Source: an uncultured delta proteobacterium
Lineage (GTDB): Bacteria > Desulfobacterota > Desulfovibrionia > Desulfovibrionales > Desulfovibrionaceae
Assembly (NCBI GenBank): GCA_903843965.1
Contig: CAIMRY010000008.1
Span: 62,001-126,000 of the forward strand
Length of the DNA: 64,000 nucleotides
Reading direction: 5' to 3'
The notes below the pieces were generated by a model. The model did no database searches and was not told the DNA's origin. It was given only the letters and a program-made list of their open reading frames with translations. Each line of letters begins with the position of its first letter. Within the stretch, counting starts at the first letter, position 1. This document shows, one piece after another, positions 51,811 through 60,413 of this stretch. The position numbers were made by a program, and so were the translations under genes.

Positions 51811-52695
51811 CTAGTCGGTGCCCATGCTCTGCATGAGCGAGAGCATGTGCGGATCTTCTTGATATTGATCCGTCAACCCGAAAAGGGTCATACGAATATT
51901 TTGCTCTTCCGTCCATTTGAAATTGGCGCTCGTGTGATCCGGCCAAGCCAGAATGTCGATGCGGCTCATGGATTTGCCCTGGGCAAAGGCGCGAATCCAC
52001 AATGTTTTCCCCTTGCCCGCAATGTTGCCCACAAGACCGATGCCGATGCCGGAACCCAGCAAAATGTCCGGCAGGGGGCCGGGGGCGCTGAGCAGCTCCT
52101 GCTCCAGATTGTAGCCCCAGGGGCTCATGGCCACCACCAGGTGCGACTTGGCGCGCAGGGTGCGCACCGCCTCCTCGATCTGGCGCAGCAGCTCCGGCGG
52201 CGGGCTGGAGGTGGCGTCCGGCAGGGGCGGCAGCAGCAGCACGCCTATCCTGTGCGCGGGGTCCGGTCCGAGCAGGTGCAGCTCCAGGCGGTCCGAACCA
52301 ACCCAGTTCTTGTGCGGGTGCAGGCCGACCTTGGCCATGGCCGCGCGTTCATAGGGCGAGACAAAGACCAGGTCGTTGCGCAGGAGCTCATAGGCCTTGG
52401 CCATGAAATCCAGGCGCTTGCGCGTGGGCGGTTTTGGGGCCTGATATTGGGCAAAGTCATAGGCCCCGGTCAGTATGAGCACCGGAGCCTCCCTGGGCGC
52501 GCCCTGGCGAAGCGCATTCTGAAACGTGGCCCGCCGGGCCAGTCCGCCTACGGTTTTCCCGCCTCAAGTGGGGCAGGGACGAACCTCGGCTTCCGTGTTG
52601 CCGCTGAAGAGCAGGGTCAGCCTGGGTGAACCTGCGTAGACATTCGATGCGAAGGCCAGGACCGCAAAAAGGAAAAGCGTGATGAAGCGCAGCAT
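51811..52695 (-). CDS. Secreted UshA-like protein with an in-frame UGA, probable selenoprotein
   Basis: From ATG 52695 the frame gives a signal peptide (about 1-21, ending VYA) and then LLFSGNTEAEVRPCPT, followed by UGA at codon 44. It continues in the same frame as GGKTVGGLARRATFQNAL through to 51811, 294 codons in all. The sequence on both sides of the UGA belongs to one protein: N-terminal parts of UshA/5'-nucleotidase-like proteins commonly have a CPxC or CPSC pair followed by GG and GGLARR, so the UGA stands where Cys is expected. A stable hairpin lies 22 bases after the UGA. I read it as selenocysteine-44 paired with Cys41. The catalytic metal motifs of true 5'-nucleotidases are not evident. 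Function unknown, possibly periplasmic redox. It starts one base after the HU stop codon. Confidence 0.8.
52527..52566 (-). promoter_or_regulatory. Candidate bacterial SECIS element
   Basis: The UGA is at 52566-52564 on the minus strand. After 22 bases comes a perfect 6-bp stem TGGCCC / GGGCCA with loop GGC (52541-52527). Bacterial SECIS hairpins that bind SelB lie directly downstream of the UGA with the apical loop, containing G, about 16-37 bases away; here it is about 29. Position and loop G fit. Pairing in RNA was judged by eye. Confidence 0.6.
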
Positions 52696-52696
52696 A

Positions 52697-52972
52697 TTAG
52701 TCGTTGATGAATTCCTTGAGTTCCTTGCCCGGACGGAAGAAGGGCAGACGTTTGGGCTGCACCTGGACCACGGTGCCGGTCTTGGGGTTGCGGCCGGTGT
52801 AGCCGTTGTAGTCCTTGACCTTGAAGCTGCCGAAACCGCGCACTTCGACCCGGTCGCCCGCGACCAGGGCGTCCTTGATGGAGTCGAAGAATGCTCCAAC
52901 GATCTTGGTGGCATCGTCGATGTGCAGCTTTTTCTCTTCGGCCAGCGCCTTGATGAGCTCGCTCTTGTTCAT
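52697..52972 (-). CDS. HU family DNA-binding protein
   Basis: This is a 91-residue histone-like protein that bends and compacts DNA as a dimer. It has the N-terminal MNKSELIKALAEEKKLHID helix pair, the signature GFGSFKVKDYNGYTGRNPKT and the DNA-gripping arm with QVQPKRLPFFRPGKELKE. It has its own promoter and a hairpin in the leader. The stop is one base before the selenoprotein start, so the two should be co-transcribed. Confidence 0.95.
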   Translation of the reverse strand: MNKSELIKALAEEKKLHIDDATKIVGAFFDSIKDALVAGDRVEVRGFGSFKVKDYNGYTGRNPKTGTVVQVQPKRLPFFRPGKELKEFIND

Positions 52973-52997
52973 GTCCGCTCCGTTTGTTGGCCTGTTG

Positions 52998-53014
52998 GGT
53001 GGGCGGCGCCCACC
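52998..53014 (-). promoter_or_regulatory. Leader hairpin of the HU gene
   Basis: Perfect 7-bp stem GGTGGGC / GCCCACC with a GCC loop on the minus strand, between the -10 box and the HU start codon. It could affect mRNA stability or cold/heat response; no direct evidence. Confidence 0.35.
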
Positions 53015-53036
53015 ACCGGTGATAAAGGCTTCCTCG

Positions 53037-53064
53037 CTTATACCAACCATATGCCTAAAAACAA
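53037..53064 (-). promoter_or_regulatory. Sigma-70 type promoter for HU
   Basis: On the minus strand TATAAG (complement of 53037-53042, five of six) is preceded after 16 bases by TTGTTT (complement of 53059-53064). A 6-bp inverted repeat ATGCCT / AGGCAT (53051-53069) overlaps the -35 and may be an operator. Confidence 0.5.
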
Positions 53065-53073
53065 GGCATTCCG

Positions 53074-53958
53074 TCAAGGGTTTCGTGCGGTTGCGCCGGG
53101 GAGAAATTCCTTCAGGGCCTTGCGCCCGGAGATGGCCTCCAGGTTCTGCTCCCGGTAGTGGGAGATGCGTTCGGCCAGGACGCGGATGTCCTTGATGGCC
53201 GGGCATTCCGGGGCGAACCGCGCCAGCGGTGTCTGGGCGATCACCGCCTGGGTCAGGGTGCGGTCCAGGCGTATATGTCCCAGGTGCACCAGCTCAAAAC
53301 CGAGAAAATTTTTACAAGCCATGTTCAACCGTTGGAAGGTGTCCTGGGCCTCCTTGGCTGTGGCCTGGTTCACCACCACGCAAAAGTCGCGCACGCCGAA
53401 CTTGGCGTTGAGCACCTTGATGATGGCGTAGCCGTCGGTCAGGGACGTGGGCTCGGGCGTCACCAGCACCACGCGCATCTGGGCCATGCGCGCCAGGGCC
53501 AGCACCGTGCCGCTGATGCCCGCGCCGAGGTCGAGCAGCAGGAAGGCGTAGCCCTTGATCAGGTCTGTCAGCGACTCGAACAGGGCGTCGCGCTGGTTTT
53601 GGTCCATCTCCACCAGTTCGGGCACGCCGCTGGCTGCGGGCAGGATGTCCAGGCCGTCTTCGACGTGGAGCAGCACGTCCGCAGGCTCCACGCCGCCGCC
53701 GAGCAGGTCCTGGAGGTTCTTCTCCGGGGTCAGTCCCAGGAGCACGTCCAGGTTGGCCAGGCCCAGGTCGCAGTCCATGAGCAGGAGCTTGTGGCCCATG
53801 TCGCGCAGGCACAGCCCCAGGTTGAGCGCCAGGTTGGTCTTGCCCACGCCGCCCTTGCCGCTCATGATGCACAGGCTGACCGTGCTGCCGGGGTTTATGG
53901 CGGCGTTCTGCGGTTCAGGAGCCGTGCCAGGGGTGGTCTCTGGATTGGTGTCGCTCAT
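53074..53958 (-). CDS. MinD/ParA family ATPase
   Basis: This is a 294-residue deviant Walker ATPase: IMSGKGGVGKTNLALNLGLC (near residue 32), LLMDCDLGLANLDVLLGLTP and FLLLDLGAGISGTVLALA. It resembles the FlhG/YlxH branch that controls flagellar number, but the N-terminal activation helix of FlhG is replaced by a Pro/Thr-rich tail, and the invariant Asp of the LDxGAG region is kept. No flagellar genes lie nearby. It starts within the stop of the degenerate GGDEF gene (ATGA-type overlap), so the pair is coupled. Confidence 0.85.
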   Translation of the reverse strand: MSDTNPETTPGTAPEPQNAAINPGSTVSLCIMSGKGGVGKTNLALNLGLCLRDMGHKLLLMDCDLGLANLDVLLGLTPEKNLQDLLGGGVEPADVLLHVEDGLDILPAASGVPELVEMDQNQRDALFESLTDLIKGYAFLLLDLGAGISGTVLALARMAQMRVVLVTPEPTSLTDGYAIIKVLNAKFGVRDFCVVVNQATAKEAQDTFQRLNMACKNFLGFELVHLGHIRLDRTLTQAVIAQTPLARFAPECPAIKDIRVLAERISHYREQNLEAISGRKALKEFLPGATARNP

Positions 53959-54779
53959 GTGTCCCCCGACCTCCTGCCGGTGAAGAGGAAATGTTTCTCG
54001 CTGGCATGCACCAGCGTGTCCCTGGAGGCCAGGCAGACATCCACGGGCGCGGCCACCTCCAGGCGGTTGCCGCCCAGGCTGCGGGCGTTGTCCAGGGCCG
54101 CCGCCGCGCTGGCGATGAGCTCGTCCGGGGTGAGCTCCACGCAGCCGCCGTAGCCCGCCAGGCCGGCCGAGCAAAGCAGGCTTGGTCCGGCCTGCGGGCC
54201 ATTTCCAGGCGTCTGGGCGCGGATGCGCCGCAGGATGCCGCCGACCATGCGTTCGGCCTCGCCCAAAGATGCGCCGGAGAAGACCAGGGCCAGGCGTCCG
54301 CCTTCCAGCACCGCCGCGTGGTCGAAGCCGCGCTTGAGGCTCTGAGCCAGCTCCAGCAGGCGCTGCAAGAGGGCCGTATCGGGCCGGGCGGAACCGTGCG
54401 GAATCATGTCGGGCGGGATGATATCGGGCTGGATCAGGGCCAGGGCCAGGGGCACGCTGCAGGCGCGGGAGCGCTCGATCTCCACGCGCAAAAAGGCGCG
54501 CGCATCAGGCCGGGCCGTGCCCGCCGCCAACTGGCCGATGGCCTGGGCCAGCAGCTCGGCCCTGGGGGTGGGGCTGCCCAGGGCCACGGCGCACCAGTGC
54601 TCCAGGCCGTGGCGCAGGCTGAGGGAGTCCCAGGCCGGGGCGTCGAGCCCCGGTACCACGCGTAGCACACACAGGGAGGCAGGGGCGGGCATGGCTTGCT
54701 CCGGGCAATTGGCCTCGATGCTGCGGATTTCATCCAGCAGCGGCGCGGCGGCGGGTTTATGCTGTTTTCTTTTCGGCAT
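53955..54779 (-). CDS. Degenerate GGDEF-domain protein
   Basis: The 274 residues show the shape of a diguanylate cyclase fold in the second part. It has FLRVEIERSRACSVPLALAL, FDHAAVLEGGRLALVFSG where the GGDEF loop should be, AERMVGGILRRIRA, and the ending AAALDNARSLGGNRLEVAA. The catalytic GG(D/E)EF residues are replaced by GGRLALV, so cyclase activity is unlikely. It may bind a nucleotide or a partner. The start ATG 54779 overlaps prfB by 23 bases. The N-terminal 100 residues are not recognised. Confidence 0.75.
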   Translation of the reverse strand: MPKRKQHKPAAAPLLDEIRSIEANCPEQAMPAPASLCVLRVVPGLDAPAWDSLSLRHGLEHWCAVALGSPTPRAELLAQAIGQLAAGTARPDARAFLRVEIERSRACSVPLALALIQPDIIPPDMIPHGSARPDTALLQRLLELAQSLKRGFDHAAVLEGGRLALVFSGASLGEAERMVGGILRRIRAQTPGNGPQAGPSLLCSAGLAGYGGCVELTPDELIASAAAALDNARSLGGNRLEVAAPVDVCLASRDTLVHASEKHFLFTGRRSGDT

Positions 54780-55876
54780 GGCTGAAGAGCAGGGTTGCGC
54801 GCAAGAATCCGTCCAGGCGGCCGTCGAGCACGGCGTCCACGCTGCTGTCCTCGGCCCCGGTGCGGTGGTCCTTGACCAGGCGGTAGGGCTGCAGGGTGTA
54901 GGTGCGGATCTGGCTGCCAAAGGCGATGGCGTCCTTGCTGGCATAGTCGGCCTTTTTGCCGGCCTCCAGCTCCTTGATCTCGCGCTCGTACAGCCGGGCC
55001 TTCAAAACCTTCAGGGCGTGCTGCTTGTTCTTGAGCTGGGACTTCTCGTTCTGGCACTGGACCACGATGCCCGAGGGATTGTGGGTGATGCGCACGGCGG
55101 AGTTGGTGCGGTTCACGTGCTGGCCGCCGGGGCCGCTGGCGCGGAACACGTCGATGCGCAGGTCCTCCTCCTTCACGTCGATCTCGATGTTCGTGTCGAT
55201 GTCCGGGTACACGTCCACCGAGGCAAACGCCGTGTGCCTGCGGCCAGAGGCGTCGAAGGGCGAAATGCGGATGAGCCTGTGGATGCCCGCCTCGCCCTTG
55301 AGCAGGCCAAAGGCGTAAGGCCCGGTGATCTGCAGGGTGACGCTCTTGATGCCCGCCTCGTCGCCGTAGAGCCGGTCCAGCTCCACCACCTGGAACCCGC
55401 GCGACTCGGCCCAGCGCAGGTACATGCGCAGCAGCATCTCGGCCCAGTCCTGGGCGTCGACCCCGCCTGCGCCCGGATGGATCTCCAGGATGGCTGCCGT
55501 GTTGTCGTCCGGGCCGGAGAGCAGGATGGACAGTTCGGTCTCGTCGAGCCGGGCCTGGAAGGTGCCCAGATACTCCTCCAAAGCCTCCAGGGCGTCCTGG
55601 CCCTGGTCCTCCTGGGCCAGCACCAGCCAGTCGTCCACGTCGGCCTTGGACTGGGCCAGGGTGTCGTACGTGGCCAGGCGGAACTCCAGGCCGCTTTTCT
55701 CGCGCAGGACCGGGGTCAACAGCTCGGGCTTGTCCCAGGCGCCGGGTTTGGAGAGCACGCTTTCTATCTCGCGCAGGCGCTCCCTGGACTCTTCATAGTC
55801 AAAGGCGCCCCCAAAGGGTTTCGTACTGCTCCAGCAGGGCGGAGCCCAGGGTCTTGAGATCGGCGAATTGCAGCAT
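54757..55876 (-). CDS. prfB: Peptide chain release factor 2, with programmed +1 frameshift
   Basis: RF2 ends translation at UAA and UGA. The protein begins at ATG 55876 (MLQFADLKTLGSALLEQYE) and meets UGA at codon 26 (55799-55801). The context is CTT-TGA-C preceded by GGGGG, the classical RF2 frameshift site: low RF2 lets ribosomes slip +1 and make the full protein, an autoregulatory loop. After the shift the frame continues DYEESRERLREIE to 54757, about 372 aa. The GGQ motif is in ASGPGGQHVNRTNSAVR. The tripeptide region is present as SPFDAS. Confidence 0.95.
55798..55817 (-). promoter_or_regulatory. RF2 programmed frameshift site
   Basis: On the minus strand CTT TGA C is preceded at short distance by GGGGG (55808-55812), which acts as an internal ribosome-binding element. 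This is the standard slip signal of prfB genes. Confidence 0.92.
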
Positions 55877-55935
55877 GGGGGATGGTGTCTCTCTGTGTCT
55901 TGGTGTTCAGGTCTGTTGTTGCGTCTGTTTTCAGG

Positions 55936-57450
55936 CTAGGGGCGCTTGCGCGCTGGTGCTGCGCCGCCCAGGAGGAGCAGGGCCGCGAACAGGGCGGCCA
56001 AAAGGCCAGCGCAGGCCAAAAGCGCCCGGTAATACTTGTGGAACGGCGTTATCTGGGTCCGGGCGTGCACCTGCCAGGCAGCGGCCAGGGGCACGAACTG
56101 GGGCCCGGCGCGGTGGATGCGCCCCAGGGGGTCGATGAAGGCCGAGATGCCGGTGTTGGTGCTGCGCACGATCCAGCGGCCCTGCTCAATGGCCCGGAGC
56201 GCGGTCAGGCTCAGGTGCTGCAAGGGCGCGGACGTGGCCCCGAACCAGGCGTCGTTGCTGATGATGCAGATGAGGTTTGCGCCCTGGGACACGCGCTCCT
56301 GCGCCAGTTCCGGAAAGATTGCTTCATAGCAGATGAGCATGCCCACGGCAAGGTCGCCTGTGTAGAGCGGTTTCTGGTCATGGCCGGGAGCGAAGTCGCC
56401 CACGCCGTGCACCAGCTTGTCCAAGGGCAGCCACTGGGACAGGGGCATGTACTCGCCAAAGGGCACCAGGTGCTCCTTGTCGTACCAGGTGGGCGCGCTG
56501 GCGCCGCTCAGAAGGTAGGCCCGGTTGAACAGGGAGTAGTCGCCGTGGCCCAGGGTGTACGCCGGGGAGCCCAGGAGCAGGGTGGCGTTGGTGCTGGCCA
56601 GAAAATCGAGCACCGGCTTGCGCAGCGGGGTGTCGTCCTGGAGGTAGAAGGGCATGGCTGTCTCGGGCCAGATGATGAGCGCGGGCTTGGCCGTGATCTG
56701 GATCTTGCGGCTCAGGTCCACGTAGCGGGCCACGGTGGCCGCCTGGTACGAGTTGTCCCACTTGAGGCTCTGGTCGATGTTGCCCTGCACGATGGCCACG
56801 GTGCGCGGCTGTGCGTCCTCGGTGTAGGTGCGCAGGGTGAACAGGCCCACGCCGAGCACCAGCAGCGCGGCCACGGCGGCCACGGCGGCGCAGGGCCGGG
56901 AGCCGCGGCCGAGCACGGCCCCGCAGGCGATGAGCGCCAGCACCCCGGACAGCCCGTAGGCCCCGATCCAGGACGCCGGGAGAACCACCACGGTCCAGGG
57001 CACAAAGGCCGAGCTCAAGGTCAGCCAGGGAAAGCCGGAGAGCAGCGTGGCCACGGCCATCTCCATGAGCGTCCAGGCCAGGCCGAGGAACAAAAGCCCG
57101 TTGAGCGGGGTCAACCGGCGCGCGGCCAGGTGCGCGGCCAGGCCGAACAGGCCGAAGTATGCGCCCATGGCCAGGCTGAGCAGCACGGGCAGGGGCAGGG
57201 CCAGGAGCCAGTGCATCCCGCCGAAGTGCTCCACCGGCCAGTAGACCCAGTACAGGCAGCCCAGGGCGGCCAGGGAGCCCGCCAGCCAGGCCTGCCGGAA
57301 GGCGTCGCGCAGGGTTGCGGCGTTTTGGCCCAGGACCATCAGGCCCGCAGGCAGGAGCAGGGCAGCCAGGGGCAGCTGCGCCAGGGGGTTGGCGTAGCCG
57401 AGCCACGCCCCGACCGCCGTGGCCAGGATGAACAGGTGTCTTGGCTGCAT
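55936..57450 (-). CDS. lnt: Apolipoprotein N-acyltransferase
   Basis: Lnt adds the third acyl chain to lipoproteins, the last maturation step before export by Lol. It has several N-terminal membrane helices and a periplasmic nitrilase-like domain with Glu in LIIWPETAMPFYL, Lys in YDKEHLVPFGEYMPL and Cys in MLICYEAIFPEL, followed by SNDAWFG. At 504 aa it is normal. It matures lipoproteins such as BamD and the 5788 gene product. It lies six bases behind the CorC-like gene. Confidence 0.95.
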   Translation of the reverse strand: MQPRHLFILATAVGAWLGYANPLAQLPLAALLLPAGLMVLGQNAATLRDAFRQAWLAGSLAALGCLYWVYWPVEHFGGMHWLLALPLPVLLSLAMGAYFGLFGLAAHLAARRLTPLNGLLFLGLAWTLMEMAVATLLSGFPWLTLSSAFVPWTVVVLPASWIGAYGLSGVLALIACGAVLGRGSRPCAAVAAVAALLVLGVGLFTLRTYTEDAQPRTVAIVQGNIDQSLKWDNSYQAATVARYVDLSRKIQITAKPALIIWPETAMPFYLQDDTPLRKPVLDFLASTNATLLLGSPAYTLGHGDYSLFNRAYLLSGASAPTWYDKEHLVPFGEYMPLSQWLPLDKLVHGVGDFAPGHDQKPLYTGDLAVGMLICYEAIFPELAQERVSQGANLICIISNDAWFGATSAPLQHLSLTALRAIEQGRWIVRSTNTGISAFIDPLGRIHRAGPQFVPLAAAWQVHARTQITPFHKYYRALLACAGLLAALFAALLLLGGAAPARKRP

Positions 57451-57456
57451 GCGGGG

Positions 57457-58272
57457 TTACTCGGCGCGTTCCACGCGCAGTGTTTCGATGTGTTTGGGGT
57501 CGGCCTCGTGCACCAGAAAGCGCCAGGGGCCCAGCGCAAAGGCCTCGCCCTGGGGCGGGATGCTTCCGGCGATCTCGCAGATGAGCCCGCCGATGGTCTC
57601 CACCTGCTGCGAATCCAGCTCCAGGCCGAAGCGCTCGTTGATCTCGTCCAGCGAGAGCCGCCCGGACACGAGTTGGCTGCCGTCTGGCAGCACCTGCACG
57701 TCTTCGGGCCGGAGGGCGTCGTGCTCGTCGCCGATCTCGCCGACGATCTTCTCCAGCACGTCCTCCAGGGTCAGCATGCCCGCCGTGCCGCCGTACTCGT
57801 CGGTGACGATGACCAGATGGCTCTTGCGGCTCTGCATGTCGTGCAGCAGGGTCTTCAGGTTGGCCGTTTCGGGCACGAAGTAGGTGGGCCGGATCAGGCT
57901 CGACAGCGCCGGGTGCTGGTCCTGCGGCAGCAAAAGCTGGCCCACGATGTCCTTGGCGTGCAGCACGCCCACGATGTGGTCGCGGTTCTCGCGGTACACC
58001 GGGATGCGCGAATGCCCGTTCTGGACGATGAGCTCCGCCGCCTCGGCCAGGGTGCTGTCCATCTCGATGCTGATCATGTCTGGCCTGGGCACCATGACCT
58101 CGCTGGCGAGCTTGTTCTCCAGCTCCAGCACGTTGGTCAGGATGCGGATGTCCTCCAGCGGGATCTCGCCCTCGTTCAGGGCCTCCCGGAGGCATTCCTC
58201 CATCGGGGTGTCGGATTTGCGGAAGAGGTTGCGAAATGCAGAAAGAATACTGCCTGTTGAGCCTTCGTCCAA
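57457..58272 (-). CDS. CorC/HlyC-type CBS-domain protein
   Basis: This soluble 271-residue protein has a CBS pair (VMVPRPDMISIEMDSTLAEA to about 190, including DEYGGTAGMLTLEDVLEKIV) and a C-terminal transporter-associated domain (CorC_HlyC, about 195-268). It resembles CorC, which modulates Mg2+/Co2+ efflux. The DUF21 membrane domain of larger relatives is absent. The combination with lnt is common in proteobacteria (ybeX-lnt order). A strong promoter precedes it. Confidence 0.92.
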   Translation of the reverse strand: MDEGSTGSILSAFRNLFRKSDTPMEECLREALNEGEIPLEDIRILTNVLELENKLASEVMVPRPDMISIEMDSTLAEAAELIVQNGHSRIPVYRENRDHIVGVLHAKDIVGQLLLPQDQHPALSSLIRPTYFVPETANLKTLLHDMQSRKSHLVIVTDEYGGTAGMLTLEDVLEKIVGEIGDEHDALRPEDVQVLPDGSQLVSGRLSLDEINERFGLELDSQQVETIGGLICEIAGSIPPQGEAFALGPWRFLVHEADPKHIETLRVERAE

Positions 58273-58334
58273 GATGTCTGCTCCTGCGGACGGCGCCGTG
58301 GTGGAGTTTGTTCGGTTTGTCTACGTAAAATCTA

Positions 58335-58363
58335 AAGATATTTCGCGCCTGGGTCAATGTCAA
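58335..58363 (-). promoter_or_regulatory. Strong sigma-70 type promoter of the corC-lnt-prfB operon
   Basis: On the minus strand a perfect -35 TTGACA (complement of 58358-58363) and -10 TATCTT (complement of 58335-58340) are separated by exactly 17 bases. The leader is about 55 bases. Confidence 0.7.
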
Positions 58364-58429
58364 GGCTGGGCAGGCTGGGCAGGCCGGGCAGGCTGGGCAT
58401 GGTCAGCCTGGGCATGGTCAGGCTGGGTG
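58364..58429. repeat. Short tandem repeats next to the corC promoter
   Basis: Four 9-bp units (GGCTGGGCA, the third with one change) at 58364-58399 are followed by two 15-bp units starting TGGTCAG (58400-58429). They abut the -35 box. They lie in the 190-base gap between corC and the mnmG stop. Confidence 0.9.
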
Positions 58430-58462
58430 TAGTCCGGCCCCGCGCAAAAGACGCCGGTCTGG

Positions 58463-60394
58463 TCAGTGCAGCCTGCGCTGGCCAAGCAGGCCCAGCTTGC
58501 GCAGGTGGACCTCCAGGCAGATGACCGCCGCCGGGGTGAGCCCGGAGATGCGTCCGGCCTGGCCCAGGGTGGCCGGGCGGATGCGCGTGAGCTTCTCCAC
58601 GGCCTCCCGCGTGAGGCCGTACACTCCGGCATAGTCGAGGTCCGGCGGCAGGGCTGCGCCTTCCAGGCCCCGGCTGCGCTCCACCACCATGCCCTCGCGC
58701 TCCAGGTAGCTGGCGTAGCGGATGCGCGTCTCGGCCTCCTCCAGCACCAGCGGGTCCACCTGGGCCAGCTGCGGCCAGAAGGGCGCAAGATCGCCGATGC
58801 GCACCTGGGGCTGGCGCAGAAGCGCGGCCAGGGGCACGGCCTTGCCCGGCGCATTGGCCCCGATGCGCGCCAGGAGGTCGCGCGTGGGCGCGTCCGGGCG
58901 CACGCGGATGGCGTCAAAGGCCTCCAGCACCTGCGCCAGGCTGGCCTGCTTGACTTGGAACAGCGCGTGGCGCTGGTCGTCCACCAGCCCCAGCTCGCGG
59001 CCCAGCGGGGTCAGGCGCTCGTCGGCGTTGCCCTCGCGCAGGAGCAGGCGGTGCTCCGCGCGGGAGGTGAACATGCGATAGGGTTCCAGCGTGCCGCGCG
59101 TCACCAGGTCGTCCACCAGCACGGCCATGTAGGCCTGGTCGCGGCGCAGGATGAAGGGCGGCAGGCCCTGCTGCGCGCAGAAGACGTTGAGCGCGGCCCA
59201 CAGGCCCTGGGCGGCGGCCTCCTCGTAGCCCGAGGTGCCGTTGATCTGCCCGGCCAGGTACAGGCCCGGCAAGGGCTTGGACTCCAACGTAGGCAAAAGC
59301 TGCGTGGGCGGGGCGAAGTCGTACTCGATGGCGTAGCCGGGCCGCACGATGCGCGCCCGCTCCAGGCCAGGAATCGTGGTCAGAAGCAGCTTCTGGATGT
59401 CGAGCGGCAGGCTGGTGGAGATGCCGTTGGGGTACACCTCCGGGCTGTCCAGCCCCTCGGGCTCGATGAAGATCTGGTGACGCTCCTTGTCCGGGAAGCG
59501 GGCCACCTTGTCCTCCACGGACGGGCAGTAGCGCGCGCCCGTGCCCTGGATCACGCCGGAGAACAGCGGCGAGCGGTCGAACCCGGTGCGGATGGCCGCG
59601 TGCGTGGCCTCGTTGGTGTACGTGAGGTGGCAGGGCGCCTGAGGCAGGGGCACGCTGCGGTTCAGGAAGCTGAAGGGCGTGGGCGGGTCGTCGCCGTGCT
59701 GCGCGGCCATGACCGAAAAGTCGATGCTCGATTTGAGCAGGCGCGGCGGGGTGCCGGTTTTGAGCCTGCCCAGCTCGAAGCCCAGGCCGCGTAAGGATGG
59801 CGAGAGGCCCTGGGCCGCCGGATCGCCCAGGCGGCCCCCGGAAAAGTGCGTGAGCCCGATGTGCAGCAGCCCGGCGAGAAAGGTTCCGGTGGTCAAGAGC
59901 ACGGCGCGCGCGCGGAACTCCTGCCCCAATAGCGTGCGCACGCCTGCGGCGCGGCCATGCTCGGCCAGCACGGCCTCGGCCATGTCCTGGCAGATGCGCA
60001 GGTTTTTCTGGGCGAAGAGGTCTCGCTGGACCACGCGCAGGTACTCGGCGCGGTCTATCTGGGCGCGGCTGGAGCGCACGGCCGGGCCCTTGCTCATGTT
60101 CAGCTGGCGGAACTGGATGCCTGCGGCGTCGGCCCAGAGGCCCATGGACCCGCCAAGCGCGTCGATCTCGCGGACCATGTGGCCTTTTGCGAGGCCGCCG
60201 ATGGCCGGGTTGCAGGACAGGTGCCCGATGCGGTCGATGTTGACCGTGAGCAGAAGCGTGGACAGGCCCAGGCGCGCGGCGGCCATGGCCGCCTCGCACC
60301 CGGCGTGCCCGGCCCCGACCACGATGAGGTCGAAGCTGTCGGGCAGGGGGCTGTCCGGCTGGGGAGAGGCTGGAGAAGTCGGCCTGCGCTGCAT
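58463..60394 (-). CDS. mnmG: tRNA uridine 5-carboxymethylaminomethyl modification enzyme MnmG (GidA)
   Basis: MnmG, with MnmE, installs the cmnm5 group on U34 of several tRNAs, using FAD. The FAD-binding start is [20 protein letters not shown], and family signatures are [20 protein letters not shown] and [20 protein letters not shown]. The C-terminal helical domain that binds MnmE ends at [10 protein letters not shown]. At 643 aa it is slightly longer than average because of the Pro/Ser-rich first 20 residues. mnmE is not in the window. Confidence 0.96.
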   Translation of the reverse strand: MQRRPTSPASPQPDSPLPDSFDLIVVGAGHAGCEAAMAAARLGLSTLLLTVNIDRIGHLSCNPAIGGLAKGHMVREIDALGGSMGLWADAAGIQFRQLNMSKGPAVRSSRAQIDRAEYLRVVQRDLFAQKNLRICQDMAEAVLAEHGRAAGVRTLLGQEFRARAVLLTTGTFLAGLLHIGLTHFSGGRLGDPAAQGLSPSLRGLGFELGRLKTGTPPRLLKSSIDFSVMAAQHGDDPPTPFSFLNRSVPLPQAPCHLTYTNEATHAAIRTGFDRSPLFSGVIQGTGARYCPSVEDKVARFPDKERHQIFIEPEGLDSPEVYPNGISTSLPLDIQKLLLTTIPGLERARIVRPGYAIEYDFAPPTQLLPTLESKPLPGLYLAGQINGTSGYEEAAAQGLWAALNVFCAQQGLPPFILRRDQAYMAVLVDDLVTRGTLEPYRMFTSRAEHRLLLREGNADERLTPLGRELGLVDDQRHALFQVKQASLAQVLEAFDAIRVRPDAPTRDLLARIGANAPGKAVPLAALLRQPQVRIGDLAPFWPQLAQVDPLVLEEAETRIRYASYLEREGMVVERSRGLEGAALPPDLDYAGVYGLTREAVEKLTRIRPATLGQAGRISGLTPAAVICLEVHLRKLGLLGQRRLH

Positions 60395-60413
60395 GGAGGC
60401 CTCTGCGCTCCGG

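Noticed and set aside
52564-52566. The UGA at 52564 as a simple nonsense mutation (pseudogene)
   Set aside because: The frame on both sides is intact, the position matches a redox Cys in relatives, and a fitting hairpin follows. A pseudogene stays possible but is less likely.
55799-55801. Selenocysteine at the UGA in prfB
   Set aside because: The context CTT-TGA-C with a G5 element and continuation in the +1 frame is the known RF2 frameshift; reading straight through gives no RF2 sequence.
58364-58429. CRISPR array
   Set aside because: Units are 9 and 15 bp, directly adjacent, without unique spacers, and no cas gene is present.
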